A stretch of 64,000 nucleotides of DNA from contig NZ_LYXZ01000001.1 in NCBI RefSeq assembly GCF_001676615.1, forward strand, positions 310,001 through 374,000, written 5' to 3'. Every line of letters begins with the position of its first letter. Within the stretch, counting starts at the first letter, position 1. Origin of the DNA: Labrys sp. WJW (GTDB taxonomy: Bacteria; Pseudomonadota; Alphaproteobacteria; Rhizobiales; Labraceae). Positions 34,626 to 44,301 of the stretch are shown here, in pieces. The notes beneath the pieces are model-generated. The model ran no database searches and was not told the DNA's origin. It worked only from the letters and a program-made list of their open reading frames with translations. The translations under genes were made by a program, and so were the position numbers.

Positions 34626-36062
34626 TCAAAATACGATCTGGGCCAGCTTGGTGTCGAGATAATCGGCGATACCCTCGGTGCCCCCCTCGCGCCCCATCCC
34701 TGAATATCGGGTGCCGCCGAAGGGAGCCTCGGCGGCTGCCAGGGCGAAGCTGTTGATGCCGACCATGCCCGCCTTCAACTCGGCGACGGTCCGCCTGGCG
34801 CGCGCTGGGCTGCGCGTGAAGGCATAGGCGGACAATCCCATGTCGCTGGCATTGGCCCGCGCGATAACTTCGTCATCGGTGGAAAACGCAGCGATGGCGG
34901 CGATCGGCCCGAAATTCTCCTCGGCGAACACGCGCATGCCGTCCTCGACATCGGTGAGTACCGTGGGCTCGAAGAAGAAGCCGGCGTTGAAGGCAGAAGG
35001 CGTGCGGCCGCCGCAAGCCAGCCGGGCACCGGCCTTCTCGGCCTCGGCGACGATGGCCTCGATCTCGCTGCGACGCCTGGCATTGATGAGAGGCCCCATC
35101 TGCGTTTCACCGTCGAGGCCGTCACCCAGCCTGAGGGCGCCGGCCCTGGCCACGAAACCCTGCACGAAGGCGTCGTGCAGGCTCTCATGCACGAAGAAGC
35201 GATCGGGGGTCACGCAAACCTGGCCGGCATTGGCGTATTTGGTCGGCACCGACAGGGTGAGGGCCAATTCCAGGTCGGCATCCTCATGGATGATGAGAGG
35301 GGCATTGCCGCCGAGCTCCATCGAAACCTTCTTCACCGTTTCGGCGGCATCCCGGATCATCTGCTGCCCGACACGCGTCGAACCCGTCAGCGAAACCTTG
35401 CGCACCGCCGCGGAAGCCATGATCGGATCATAGGTCGTACTGGTCGGGCCGACGACGAGGCTCACGACGCCAGCGGGGATATCCGCTGCCCGAGCGCAGT
35501 CGACCATGACCATGGCCGTTCCCGGTGTCTGGCCGGAGGGCCTGACGATGATCGAGCAACCGGCTGCAAGCGCCGGTGCGACCTTGCGCGCGACCAGGGC
35601 AGCCGGGAAGTTCCAGGCCGTGAAAGCGGCGGCGATGCCGACGGGCTCGTGCAGAACCTCGAAGCGTCCGCCGGGCACCCGGCTCTCGATGACGCGGCCA
35701 TAAATGCGGCGCGCCTCTTCGGCGTACCAGCGGAACTGGTCGGTGGCGAGGCCCCATTCGCGCTCGGCCTGCACAAGGGGCTTTCCGGTTTCGCTCGAGA
35801 TCATGCGCACGGCATCGGCCTTGCGGCGGAGCATCTCGTCAGCGACCCGATGCAGGGCGTCCGCGCGCTCGAAGGCTGTCTTCGATTTCCACAGCGCAAA
35901 GCCCTTGGCAGCGCCGGCCAGGGCCTCTTCAGTATCGGCGGAAGTCGCGAGCGGGACTTCGCCCAACGCGCGCTCGTGGACGGGGCTGATGACCGCAGAG
36001 CTGCCCTTGTCGGAGGCCTGGCGCCATTGGCCGTCGATGAAAAGGCCGAAATCCTGATACAT
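34626..36062 (-). CDS. NAD(P)-dependent aldehyde dehydrogenase (succinate-semialdehyde type)
   Basis: 478 residues from MYQDFGLFIDGQW. Asn151 (WNFP), Glu249 (MELGGNAP) and the nucleophile Cys283 (GQVCVTPDRF) are present. The NAD(P) strand reads VRPSGQTP where most members have VKPSEQTP, which may alter cofactor choice. It starts two bases after the iolG-like stop, making an iolG-ALDH-aldolase transcript. Substrate: the aldehyde from the next enzyme, or succinate/malonate semialdehyde. Confidence 0.88.
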   Translation of the reverse strand: MYQDFGLFIDGQWRQASDKGSSAVISPVHERALGEVPLATSADTEEALAGAAKGFALWKSKTAFERADALHRVADEMLRRKADAVRMISSETGKPLVQAEREWGLATDQFRWYAEEARRIYGRVIESRVPGGRFEVLHEPVGIAAAFTAWNFPAALVARKVAPALAAGCSIIVRPSGQTPGTAMVMVDCARAADIPAGVVSLVVGPTSTTYDPIMASAAVRKVSLTGSTRVGQQMIRDAAETVKKVSMELGGNAPLIIHEDADLELALTLSVPTKYANAGQVCVTPDRFFVHESLHDAFVQGFVARAGALRLGDGLDGETQMGPLINARRRSEIEAIVAEAEKAGARLACGGRTPSAFNAGFFFEPTVLTDVEDGMRVFAEENFGPIAAIAAFSTDDEVIARANASDMGLSAYAFTRSPARARRTVAELKAGMVGINSFALAAAEAPFGGTRYSGMGREGGTEGIADYLDTKLAQIVF

Positions 36063-36064
36063 GC

Positions 36065-37072
36065 TCACCCGACCTCGCTGGTGTTCACCGGCCGTCCCTC
36101 GCGGATCGACCGACCGGCCGCTTCGGCCAGGACCAGGGCCGCACGGCCATCTGCAAACCCGACTTCCGGCGCCGTGGCGTTTTCGACCGCGTCGACGAAG
36201 GCGCCGATCTCGGCATTGAAGGCTTCCGCATAGCGTTCGATGAAGAAGTCGAGATAGGGCGCTCCGCGGGCCGTGAATTCCGCGGCGTAGCGCACGCAAT
36301 CATGGGTCCGGCGGTTTTCCGAAATGGCCATGCCCTTGTTGCCGAAGACCTCGACACGCTGGTCATAGCCATAGACGGCCTGCCTCGAATTCAAGATCAC
36401 GCACTGCTTTCCCGAGGGCGTGGAAAGAACCACCGAGACGGTGTCCCAGTCCTCGCAGCGTGCCATCAGCCCCGGATTGACGAGGCGGCTTCCGACCGCG
36501 CTCACCGTTTGCGGTTCCTCGCCAAGGAGGAAGCGGGCCATGTCGAAATCGTGGATCGTCATGTCGCGAAAAATGCCGCCCGATACCTCCATATAGGCGG
36601 CCGGCGCCATTCCCGGGTCGCGGGAGGTGATGACGATCTGGTGTACATCGCCGATATCGCCATTTGCGATCGCCGCCTTCGTCGCCCTATGCGTGGGGTC
36701 GAAACGCCTGACGAAGCCGAGCATGATGGGCACAGACGTCTTGCCGATGATGCTGGCGCAGCGATCGACCCTTTCCAGGCTCAGGTCGATCGGCTTCTCG
36801 CACAACACCGGCTTGCCGGCCGCCACGGCCTTTTCGATGTAGTCGGCATGCGTGCTGGTGGAACTGGCGACGAGCACGGCGTCGACCTCCTTGGAGGCAA
36901 AAACCTCGTCGTCGGTGGCGAAGACGGGTACTGCTTCTCTGGCTCCCACCTCGGCGGCAGCTTCCCTTGAAACGTCGAAGACACCCGAGAGCCGGGTCCT
37001 GGGATGGGCCCCGATATTGGCAGCATGCATCCGTCCGATCCGTCCGCATCCCAATACGGCAATCCTGAGCAC
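36065..37072 (-). CDS. iolG: Inositol 2-dehydrogenase
   Basis: 336 residues beginning at a GTG (37072) with GGGAGGA six bases upstream; an ATG at 37129 lies within the operator and would give an odd leader. RIAVLGCGRIGRMHAANI, CEKPIDLS and GFVRRFDPTHRATK are IolG hallmarks, as is the DMTIHDFDMARFLLG segment with its catalytic Asp and His. It oxidises myo-inositol to scyllo-inosose with NAD. The perfect palindrome just upstream implies tight repression. Confidence 0.9.
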   Translation of the reverse strand: MLRIAVLGCGRIGRMHAANIGAHPRTRLSGVFDVSREAAAEVGAREAVPVFATDDEVFASKEVDAVLVASSTSTHADYIEKAVAAGKPVLCEKPIDLSLERVDRCASIIGKTSVPIMLGFVRRFDPTHRATKAAIANGDIGDVHQIVITSRDPGMAPAAYMEVSGGIFRDMTIHDFDMARFLLGEEPQTVSAVGSRLVNPGLMARCEDWDTVSVVLSTPSGKQCVILNSRQAVYGYDQRVEVFGNKGMAISENRRTHDCVRYAAEFTARGAPYLDFFIERYAEAFNAEIGAFVDAVENATAPEVGFADGRAALVLAEAAGRSIREGRPVNTSEVG

Positions 37073-37086
37073 GGAAATCCTCCCTG

Positions 37087-37114
37087 ATTTTTTGCAATGA
37101 TCATTGCAAAAAAT
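37087..37114. promoter_or_regulatory. Perfect 28-bp palindrome, RpiR operator of iolG
   Basis: The core is TTGCAATGATCATTGCAA (37092-37109). Flanking A/T bases continue the symmetry, so all 28 positions from 37087 to 37114 pair. It begins 15 bases upstream of the iolG GTG and is the strongest of the three TTGCAA-N6-TTGCAA sites. Confidence 0.72.
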
Positions 37115-37395
37115 ATAGATTGTCAACAAGCAATGCGGATTATTTTTGCGGCATGCCGGTGCCGCCCTGCCCTAGCCTCCCGCAGAGAGGGCGGAATGCG
37201 TTGGTCGCTTCCGGGCAACGGGTTCAGGCCCCGGGCGACACGGCCTCATTCGGGACGCACGCATCCACAAAACCGGTGCCAAGAGAGGCGGCGGCAAAAT
37301 CAAGGAAGCCAGTGCGGGTCTCGCGGGCCCGCAGCCTCGGTGAGATCCGGCTTGCACCTGTCCGGTAACATGATCGGCCGGCCCTTCCCTGCCTC
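37115..37395. other. Intergenic region without a supported gene
   Basis: This gap follows the iolG promoter and precedes the carboxymuconolactone-decarboxylase-like stop. Apart from the iolG upstream sequence and a GTCAACAAGCAATG element near 37122 I see no repeats, hairpins or coding potential. Confidence 0.5.
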
Positions 37396-38169
37396 TCAGC
37401 GTTGCTCTTCCCGGCGAGAGGCAAACACCTTTTCCAGCACGGGAATGGCAGACATGGCGCGAGGCCAGCCGGCATAGAAACCGAGATGCGCAGGTATCTC
37501 GGCGGCTTCCGCCTGCGTCAGGCCATTGTCCATGGCGCGATTGGCGTGGAAAGGAAGCTGTTCGGGCTGCCCGATGGCGATGAGGGCAGCGACGGTGACG
37601 AGGCTGCGATCGCGCAGCGATAGATCGGGCCGCCGCCACAGATCGCCGAACAGGACGCGATTGGTCAACTCAGCCAACACCGGAGAGGTCGGCCCTACCG
37701 CGCCCTTCACCGCGCTGGCGCGAGCCGCTTCCGCCTCTGCATCCAGCTCAATCGGCGCGGCATGGCCGTTGGCGGCAGCGCCGATCCCGCGCGCGTCGAA
37801 GACCTTCCTTGCTTCGCCGACAGCCGACATCGCGTTCGGCCAGCCGGAATAGAAGGCCAGCTGGGTGATGAGTTCGCCGATCTCCTCCGGCTTCACGCCA
37901 TTGTCCAGTGCACGAGCGACATGGCTGCCGATCTGCGCCATCTTTCCAGTCGAAACCAGGGCCGCGACCGTAATCAGGCTACGGTCGCGCGGAGGCAGTT
38001 CGGCGCGTTTCCAGACCTCGCCGAACAACACGTCGTCAGTGAAGTGACCGAGGCCCGGAGCGACCTCGTAGACGACTGCGGGCGCAACACGCTCGCGGTG
38101 AGGTTCCTGGGCCTCGGCTCCGGTCGCGGCCAGCGCTGAAATGGCGATGGATGCGGTGATCTTCTTCAT
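37396..38169 (-). CDS. Secreted two-domain carboxymuconolactone decarboxylase-like protein
   Basis: 257 residues with a signal peptide (KKITASIAISALAATGAEAQ). Two CMD domains follow. The first contains RDRSLITVAALVSTG and IGELITQLAFYSGWPNAMSAV; the second RDRSLVTVAALIAIG and IPAHLGFYAGWPRAMSAI. Neither shows the CxxC of AhpD-type peroxidases, so redox activity is unlikely. Secreted CMD proteins often stand next to aldo/keto reductases, as here. The function in the envelope is unknown. Confidence 0.85.
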   Translation of the reverse strand: MKKITASIAISALAATGAEAQEPHRERVAPAVVYEVAPGLGHFTDDVLFGEVWKRAELPPRDRSLITVAALVSTGKMAQIGSHVARALDNGVKPEEIGELITQLAFYSGWPNAMSAVGEARKVFDARGIGAAANGHAAPIELDAEAEAARASAVKGAVGPTSPVLAELTNRVLFGDLWRRPDLSLRDRSLVTVAALIAIGQPEQLPFHANRAMDNGLTQAEAAEIPAHLGFYAGWPRAMSAIPVLEKVFASRREEQR

Positions 38170-38319
38170 GGAGGGACCTCGTTGTTGTTCGATACACAGT
38201 AGCGGCTAAGTCGGCCTTCAGGCCTTCCCTGGCGAGCGGAGCGCGGTCTCGTCCGCAAGGCCGCTCGCGGCGCCCGCGATGACGACGACCGTTCTCGGCT
38301 CGATTGTGTAGACTGCCCT

Positions 38320-39423
<1,104 letters not shown>

Positions 39424-39470
39424 TCAAAGAATAGGACTGGTGCATTACCTTCATTAGATGCAAAATTGCG

Positions 39471-39482
39471 TATAGGCCTATA
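39471..39482. promoter_or_regulatory. Palindrome upstream of LysR gene
   Basis: TATAGGCCTATA is a perfect 12-base palindrome 14 bases before the LysR start and in the divergent gap to the aldo/keto reductase. It may be the LysR binding site. Confidence 0.45.
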
Positions 39483-39496
39483 TCGGATTTTCATGA

Positions 39497-40426
39497 ATGC
39501 ATCGCAGCGAGTACGGCGATCTTGCCGCTTTCCTGACCGTCGCCGAGGAACGCAGTTTCACCCGCGCCGCTGCACAATTGGGCACGTCCCAGTCTGCGCT
39601 GAGCCATACCGTTCGACGCTTGGAGGAACGGCTGGGGCTGCGCCTCCTCAGTCGAACGACGCGGAATATTTCGATGACCGAGGCCGGGGCCAAGCTATAT
39701 GCCGCACTGACTCCCGCCTTCGATGATATTCGCGGCAGCTTGGCCGTCCTGGACGAATTGCGCGAGAAGCCGGCCGGCACGATCCGCATCACTTCGAGCC
39801 GGAGTGCCTCCGATGCCATCCTGATGCCTGCGGCTCGCAAGCTGATGGTGGATTACCCCGACCTCAACATCGAGATTTCAATCGACCAGAGGCTTACGGA
39901 CATTGTCGGGGACGGTTTCGATGCCGGCATCCGCCTGGGCGAGCAGGTCGAGAAGGACATGATCGCCGTGCGGATCTCCCCGGACTTGCGGATGGCGGTC
40001 GTCGGGTCGCCGGGTTATTTTGAAGTGCACCCCAAGCCCCAAACGCCCCACGACCTGACCAGCCACAACTGCATCAATCTGCGCTTGCCCACCAAAGGCG
40101 GGCTCTATGCCTGGGAATTCGAAAAGAATGGCAGGCCGCTCAATGTCAGGGTGGAGGGGCAATTCACCTGCAACGATGTTCTGTTGATCATCGACGCAGC
40201 ATCGAATGGGCTTGGACTTGCCTGCCTGCCTGATGACATGGTGAAGGATCCCATCTCTGCCGGGCAGCTTGTCCGGGTGCTCGAAGACTGGTGCCCCCCC
40301 TTTCCCGGATATCACCTCTATTACCCGAGCCGGCGGCAACACTCGGCTGCCTTTGCCCTTTTTATCGAAGCGCTGCGCTGGCGAAGCCCGAGAGACTTTC
40401 CCTTGGCGGCAGAAACACGGGCCTAG
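39497..40426 (+). CDS. LysR-family regulator of reductase/CMD genes
   Basis: 309 residues. The winged helix DLAAFLTVAEERSFTRAAAQLGTSQSALSHTVRRLEERLG is followed by an effector domain with SIDQRLTDIVGDGFDAGIRLGE, typical of the large group near aldo/keto reductase genes. It is divergent from the reductase with a palindrome between them, so it likely controls that operon and itself. The effector is unknown. Confidence 0.9.
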   Translation: MHRSEYGDLAAFLTVAEERSFTRAAAQLGTSQSALSHTVRRLEERLGLRLLSRTTRNISMTEAGAKLYAALTPAFDDIRGSLAVLDELREKPAGTIRITSSRSASDAILMPAARKLMVDYPDLNIEISIDQRLTDIVGDGFDAGIRLGEQVEKDMIAVRISPDLRMAVVGSPGYFEVHPKPQTPHDLTSHNCINLRLPTKGGLYAWEFEKNGRPLNVRVEGQFTCNDVLLIIDAASNGLGLACLPDDMVKDPISAGQLVRVLEDWCPPFPGYHLYYPSRRQHSAAFALFIEALRWRSPRDFPLAAETRA

Positions 40427-40556
40427 ATAGCGAAGGTCGAGCGGTCTGAGCAGCGGCAACGAAGCGCAGGCACACCATCGCCGGCATCGAAACTCAATCC
40501 AAGCACATGTTTACGCATTCTCCTGCCGGCCATCGCTGCCGACGAACGGAGAGTGA

Positions 40557-40856
40557 TCACGACCGTTCGACAAAACACCGACGTGGAAGACGGAGATGGA
40601 AGCGGATCTCCTGCTTGAAGACATCGCGGAAATCCGCAAAGCAGCGGAATCCAAACAGCCTCACGAGGCGGCTGACGGCCGATGTCGGGATGCCGCAAGC
40701 CTTTGCCATGTCACGCGCCGAACCCAAGGCGACCTGAAGGCGATTGTCGAGAGCATAGTCCATGGCCGTTTGCGCCCAGGGTTTCAACCCTACGCGCATT
40801 TCCGCAAACCGCTGGCACAGTTCGGCAAGGTCTCTTGGGTGTTCGGCTCGTTCCAT
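40557..40856 (-). pseudogene. Truncated RpiR-family regulator (HTH domain only)
   Basis: The 99-residue frame starts at MERAEHPRDLAELCQRFAEM. Its residues about 28-80 (MDYALDNRLQVALGSARDMAKACGIPTSAVSRLVRLFGFRCFADFRDVFKQEI) match the HTH_6 domain of RpiR regulators. The SIS sugar-binding half, about 190 residues, is missing, and the frame ends after RCFVERS. Nothing like a SIS domain is found in any frame in the 130 bases up to the LysR stop. It lies 59 bases downstream of a sugar ATPase gene on the same strand. I read it as a regulator remnant; a stand-alone HTH peptide is possible. Confidence 0.6.
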
Positions 40857-40914
40857 GTCCTGCACCGCATATTGGCTATTTGCGTGAGATCGAGCGGAGC
40901 GACATCGATCTCGC

Positions 40915-41694
40915 TCAGACGCGGCCCCGCAAGGAGCTTTCGAGCTCGACGAGTTCCTGGCCACCGGCCATCAGGTTCTGCAATTCATCGTGGCTGACTT
41001 CGCCGCGCAGCGCCGTACCCAGCGTCTTGCCGTGATTGAGCACCGTGAAGCGATCGCCGATCGCCAGGGCATGGCGGACATTATGGGTGATGAACACCAC
41101 GCCCACCCCCTTGGACCGCACCCTGTCGATCGTGGCCAGGACGTTCGCGGTCTGCCGCACGCCCAACGCGGAGGTAGGCTCGTCCAGGATCAGGACACGG
41201 GCACCGAAATAGACCGCCCTCGCGATTGCAACCGATTGCCGTTCGCCGCCCGAAAGCGTTCCGACCGCCTGCCCGGGTTCGCGCAGACGAATGCCCATGC
41301 GCGTCATTTCCTCCATGGTGACGCGATTGGCCGTCTCGAAATCGTAGAAACGAAACGGGCCCAACCTCTTGCTGGGCTCCCGGCCCAGGAAGAAATTGCG
41401 GGTCACCGACATCAGGGGGATCATCGCCAGGTCCTGGAAAACGGTGGCAATGCCCCCATCGATGGCATCGCGGGCACCGGCGAAGGCAACGGACTTGCCG
41501 TCGAGCAGGATCTCTCCCTTTGTCGGCCTGTGCACGCCGGACATCGTCTTGATCAGTGTCGACTTGCCTGCGCCATTGTCGCCGAGCAGGCAATGCACCT
41601 CGCCTTCCTTGATGGCGATGCTGACACCGGCCAGCGCGATCACCATGCCGAAATGCTTCTCGATGTTCTTCAGCTCGAGGATCGTGTTCGCCAT
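40915..41694 (-). CDS. ABC transporter ATP-binding protein (moc-type importer)
   Basis: 259 residues, single ATPase domain. Walker [11 protein letters not shown], signature [14 protein letters not shown], Walker [11 protein letters not shown] and switch His in FITHNVRHA are intact. It starts two bases after the permease stop, forming a permease-ATPase transcript. The solute-binding protein is not in this transcript but lies beyond the LacI gene, at 44302-45237. Confidence 0.9.
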   Translation of the reverse strand: MANTILELKNIEKHFGMVIALAGVSIAIKEGEVHCLLGDNGAGKSTLIKTMSGVHRPTKGEILLDGKSVAFAGARDAIDGGIATVFQDLAMIPLMSVTRNFFLGREPSKRLGPFRFYDFETANRVTMEEMTRMGIRLREPGQAVGTLSGGERQSVAIARAVYFGARVLILDEPTSALGVRQTANVLATIDRVRSKGVGVVFITHNVRHALAIGDRFTVLNHGKTLGTALRGEVSHDELQNLMAGGQELVELESSLRGRV

Positions 41695-41696
41695 GT

Positions 41697-42824
41697 TCAG
41701 CGCTCCCCGGTGATGATGCGGCGGATATAGGTGTTGAGGACGACCGCGACCAACAGGATGAGCCCCAGGAAAACCCGGAACAGGGAGCTTTCGACGCCCG
41801 CAAAGAAAAGCCCCTGCTGAACGACGCCGAAGATGATGGCGCCCAGGGCCGCACCGGCCACGGTGCCGTAGCCACCTGTCAGCAGCGTGCCGCCGATCAC
41901 TGCGGCGATGATGGCCTCGAATTCCTTGAGAAGCCCGCGATCGGCCGCCGCGGACCCGAATTCGAGCACCTGGCAGGCCGCCAGAACCGTGGCGCAGAAG
42001 GCCGTGAGCATGAACATGCAGATCTTCACGCGCCCGACGGGAACACCGACATTGCGCGCGGCATTGGCATCACCGCCGGCGGCAAAGATCCAGCTTCCGA
42101 ACACGGTGCGGGTGAGAACGACATGGGCAACGATGGCCAGGCCAAGCGCCCAGACCATCAGCATCGGGATGCCGTCGACGATCGGTTGGCCGGCCTTGGG
42201 GCCTGCCTTGAAGGTGCCGATCGCGCCATGCTCGGCCAGCCAGACAAACAGGCCTTGCAAGATCTTGCCTCCGAAGACCGGCGCCAGCCAGTCGCCGGCG
42301 GATGCGGCCTTGAGCCCGCCGATGATGGTCGAGCCGTTGGTCAGGATCGGGATGTAGGTCGTCAGGCCGCGCAGGATGAAGAGTGCCGCCAGGGTGACGA
42401 TGAAGGAGGGCAGTCCCGTGCGCAGGATCAGGAAGCCGTTGAGCGCCCCGATCGCCAGCGAAACGGCGAAGGCCGCGAGAATTGCCAGCCACATCGGAAA
42501 GCCGAACGAGGTCGACAGCAAGGCGATCACGATGCCGGAGAAGCCGATCATCGAGCCGACGGAAAGATCGAACTCGCCCGCAATCATCAAGAGACAAGCG
42601 CCGACGGCAATGATCATGAACTGAGCCGAGACCGTGCCCCAATTCATCACCCCTTCCAGGGAGAACATTCCGGAGGCAGGCGCGACGACCAGAAAGAACA
42701 AGAACACGGCGATCGTGCCGCAGATCGCTCCGAGTTCGGGCCTGATCAAGGCCCTGCGAAATGGCGAGACGCGACGCAGTCGGGCATCGGCCATGAGCGG
42801 CGTGGCCCCCTTGGGGTCGTTCAT
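41697..42824 (-). CDS. ABC transporter permease (moc-type importer)
   Basis: 375 residues with eight to ten membrane helices. The family signature [27 protein letters not shown] is present. An insert of about 40 residues ([38 protein letters not shown]) between helices is longer than usual for ribose permeases. GGGAGGAAGTA precedes the ATG. Its promoter shares a gap with the divergent LacI gene and a TGATCA operator. Confidence 0.9.
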   Translation of the reverse strand: MNDPKGATPLMADARLRRVSPFRRALIRPELGAICGTIAVFLFFLVVAPASGMFSLEGVMNWGTVSAQFMIIAVGACLLMIAGEFDLSVGSMIGFSGIVIALLSTSFGFPMWLAILAAFAVSLAIGALNGFLILRTGLPSFIVTLAALFILRGLTTYIPILTNGSTIIGGLKAASAGDWLAPVFGGKILQGLFVWLAEHGAIGTFKAGPKAGQPIVDGIPMLMVWALGLAIVAHVVLTRTVFGSWIFAAGGDANAARNVGVPVGRVKICMFMLTAFCATVLAACQVLEFGSAAADRGLLKEFEAIIAAVIGGTLLTGGYGTVAGAALGAIIFGVVQQGLFFAGVESSLFRVFLGLILLVAVVLNTYIRRIITGER

Positions 42825-43138
42825 TACTTCCTCCCTGATCCGTCAGGCGGACAAGCCGTCTGAACCTTCGAAAGTCAGCCTTGTAATTTTTGCCGGTCGG
42901 AACGGCGTTCGGCTGTAATCAGTCGAGTTTGCTTTGGAGCTGTACGGAACGTCAGCCCGAAACATCTTCCAGGATCCTCGCATCCCACCATGGATGCCCG
43001 GTTCGCTGCAGTTTGCCCGCTGAGATCTTCCTGTCCGGGCATGGGATCATGGTAGGAAGAGGCCCCTTCCCAGGCGACAACAATTATGATCATATTTGAT
43101 CAAGAGACACGGAACAGCCCGTCAATCCGGGAGCTGCG
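42825..43138. promoter_or_regulatory. Divergent promoter region, permease and LacI gene
   Basis: This 314-base gap separates the permease and LacI starts. Its only clear element is the TGATCA operator at 43087-43102, 37 bases before the LacI start, which suits autoregulation. The rest shows no gene. Confidence 0.6.
43087..43102. promoter_or_regulatory. LacI-type operator 1
   Basis: TGATCA-TATT-TGATCA. It belongs to a set of four sites (43087, 45337, 47795, 49198) with the same TGATCA-N4-TGATC(A/T) layout, found in this window only around the LacI/Moc region as far as I can see by eye. Confidence 0.75.
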
Positions 43139-44149
43139 ATGAAAAAGGCGACGTTGGCGGACATTGCGCGCGAAGCCGGGGTCGGAACCGCGACGGTCGA
43201 GCGCGTCCTGAACTCGCGCGGCAATGTCACGCCTGCCACCATTGAAAAAGTCGTGCAGGCCATGCGCCAGCTCGGCAGCACCCGGGCCCTCCCGCAGAAA
43301 TATAGCGGTGTCCTGCGTGTCGAGGTCCTGATGGTGCGTCGCGAAACGCCCTTCTTCACGCGGTTGAACGAAGCTTTCATCCGCATCTCGGAGTCGCTCG
43401 ATCCGAGCATCCTGCTACACCGCACCTTCGTGGACGAGAACGCCCCTGCCGGCGTGGCCCAGCGGATCGCCGAGCCCGGCTTTCGCCGGGTCGGGCTGAT
43501 CATCGTCGCTCCCGACCATCCCGAGGTCAGGGCCAGGCTCGCCCAGGAGCGCGAAAAGGGCGTCGCCATCGTCCAGATCGTGTCCCGGATCGACGGCTCC
43601 CACGATGCCTTCGTCGGCATCGACAATTATGCGGCGGGCCGAACGGCCGCCATGCTGATGGCGAGAATGCTGAAAGGCTCCTCCGGGCATCTGGCTGCGC
43701 TTTGCCACAGCGGCGTCTACGAAGTGCACCGGGAACGCATCCGCGGTTTCTCGGACTACCTCGCCGAGCATGAGGGCGGTGGCCTCCTGTTCTCGGAAAC
43801 GCTGTTCGGGCTCGACCAGGACCAGCGATCGGCCGAGGTTCTCGATACGGCGCTGAAGCGCGATCCCGAGATCGTCGGCCTCTACAATGCGGGTGGCGCC
43901 AATGCCGGCGTGGCCTTCGTGCTGGAACGCCGCAAATCCGCCCCGCCCCTGATGTGGGTCGGCCATGAACTGACGGATGAATCCCGGCTCTGGCTGCAAT
44001 CGGGATTGATGGATATCGTCCTGGACCAGGCTCCGGAGACGCAGGCCCGGCGCGCCATCGATACGGTCTTGAGGAAGATCGGCTTCATTACGGCCGAGGT
44101 CAGTTCCGAACCCGTACGGTTCTATACGATCACCGCCGAGAACCTCTAA
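43139..44149 (+). CDS. LacI-family transcriptional regulator
   Basis: 336 residues. The N-terminal HTH is TLADIAREAGVGTATVERVLNSRGNVTPATIEKV, with a periplasmic-binding-like effector domain from residue 60. The hinge helix normally reads LNY in the minor groove; here it is RQLGSTRALPQKY, so the hinge is diverged. It sits between permease and binding-protein genes, and four matching palindromes lie before the surrounding operons. It is the natural repressor or activator of that regulon. The ligand is probably the imported inositol-like compound. Confidence 0.9.
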   Translation: MKKATLADIAREAGVGTATVERVLNSRGNVTPATIEKVVQAMRQLGSTRALPQKYSGVLRVEVLMVRRETPFFTRLNEAFIRISESLDPSILLHRTFVDENAPAGVAQRIAEPGFRRVGLIIVAPDHPEVRARLAQEREKGVAIVQIVSRIDGSHDAFVGIDNYAAGRTAAMLMARMLKGSSGHLAALCHSGVYEVHRERIRGFSDYLAEHEGGGLLFSETLFGLDQDQRSAEVLDTALKRDPEIVGLYNAGGANAGVAFVLERRKSAPPLMWVGHELTDESRLWLQSGLMDIVLDQAPETQARRAIDTVLRKIGFITAEVSSEPVRFYTITAENL

Positions 44150-44247
44150 AGCGCTTTGCGATTTGGCGGAATCGCCAAGAATCGCAAAGACGCGCCCAAC
44201 CAAAAAGTGAGAGCAATGCGGCGTTTCCGTCTAAACGCGCTTTGCTA
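44150..44247 (+). repeat. Dispersed intergenic repeat, copy B
   Basis: It begins directly after the LacI stop with AAGCGCTTTGCGATTTGGCG, contains CCAAGAATCGCAAAGACGCG and ends with TAAACGCGCTTTGCT. The reverse complement of 45381-45478 matches it along its whole length. Copy A at 13789-13880 is more distant. Confidence 0.7.
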
Positions 44248-44258
44248 TTGGGGCCATG

Positions 44259-44287
44259 AGCGGGGGCCAGCATACGCCCCCGCTTTT
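44259..44287 (+). terminator. Terminator of LacI gene
   Basis: AGCGGGGG (44259-44266) and CCCCCGCT (44277-44284) form a perfect eight-pair GC-rich stem, followed by TTTT on the plus strand. It stands between the LacI stop and the convergent binding-protein stop. Confidence 0.75.
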
Positions 44288-44301
44288 CGCGCGATAATTG
44301 A

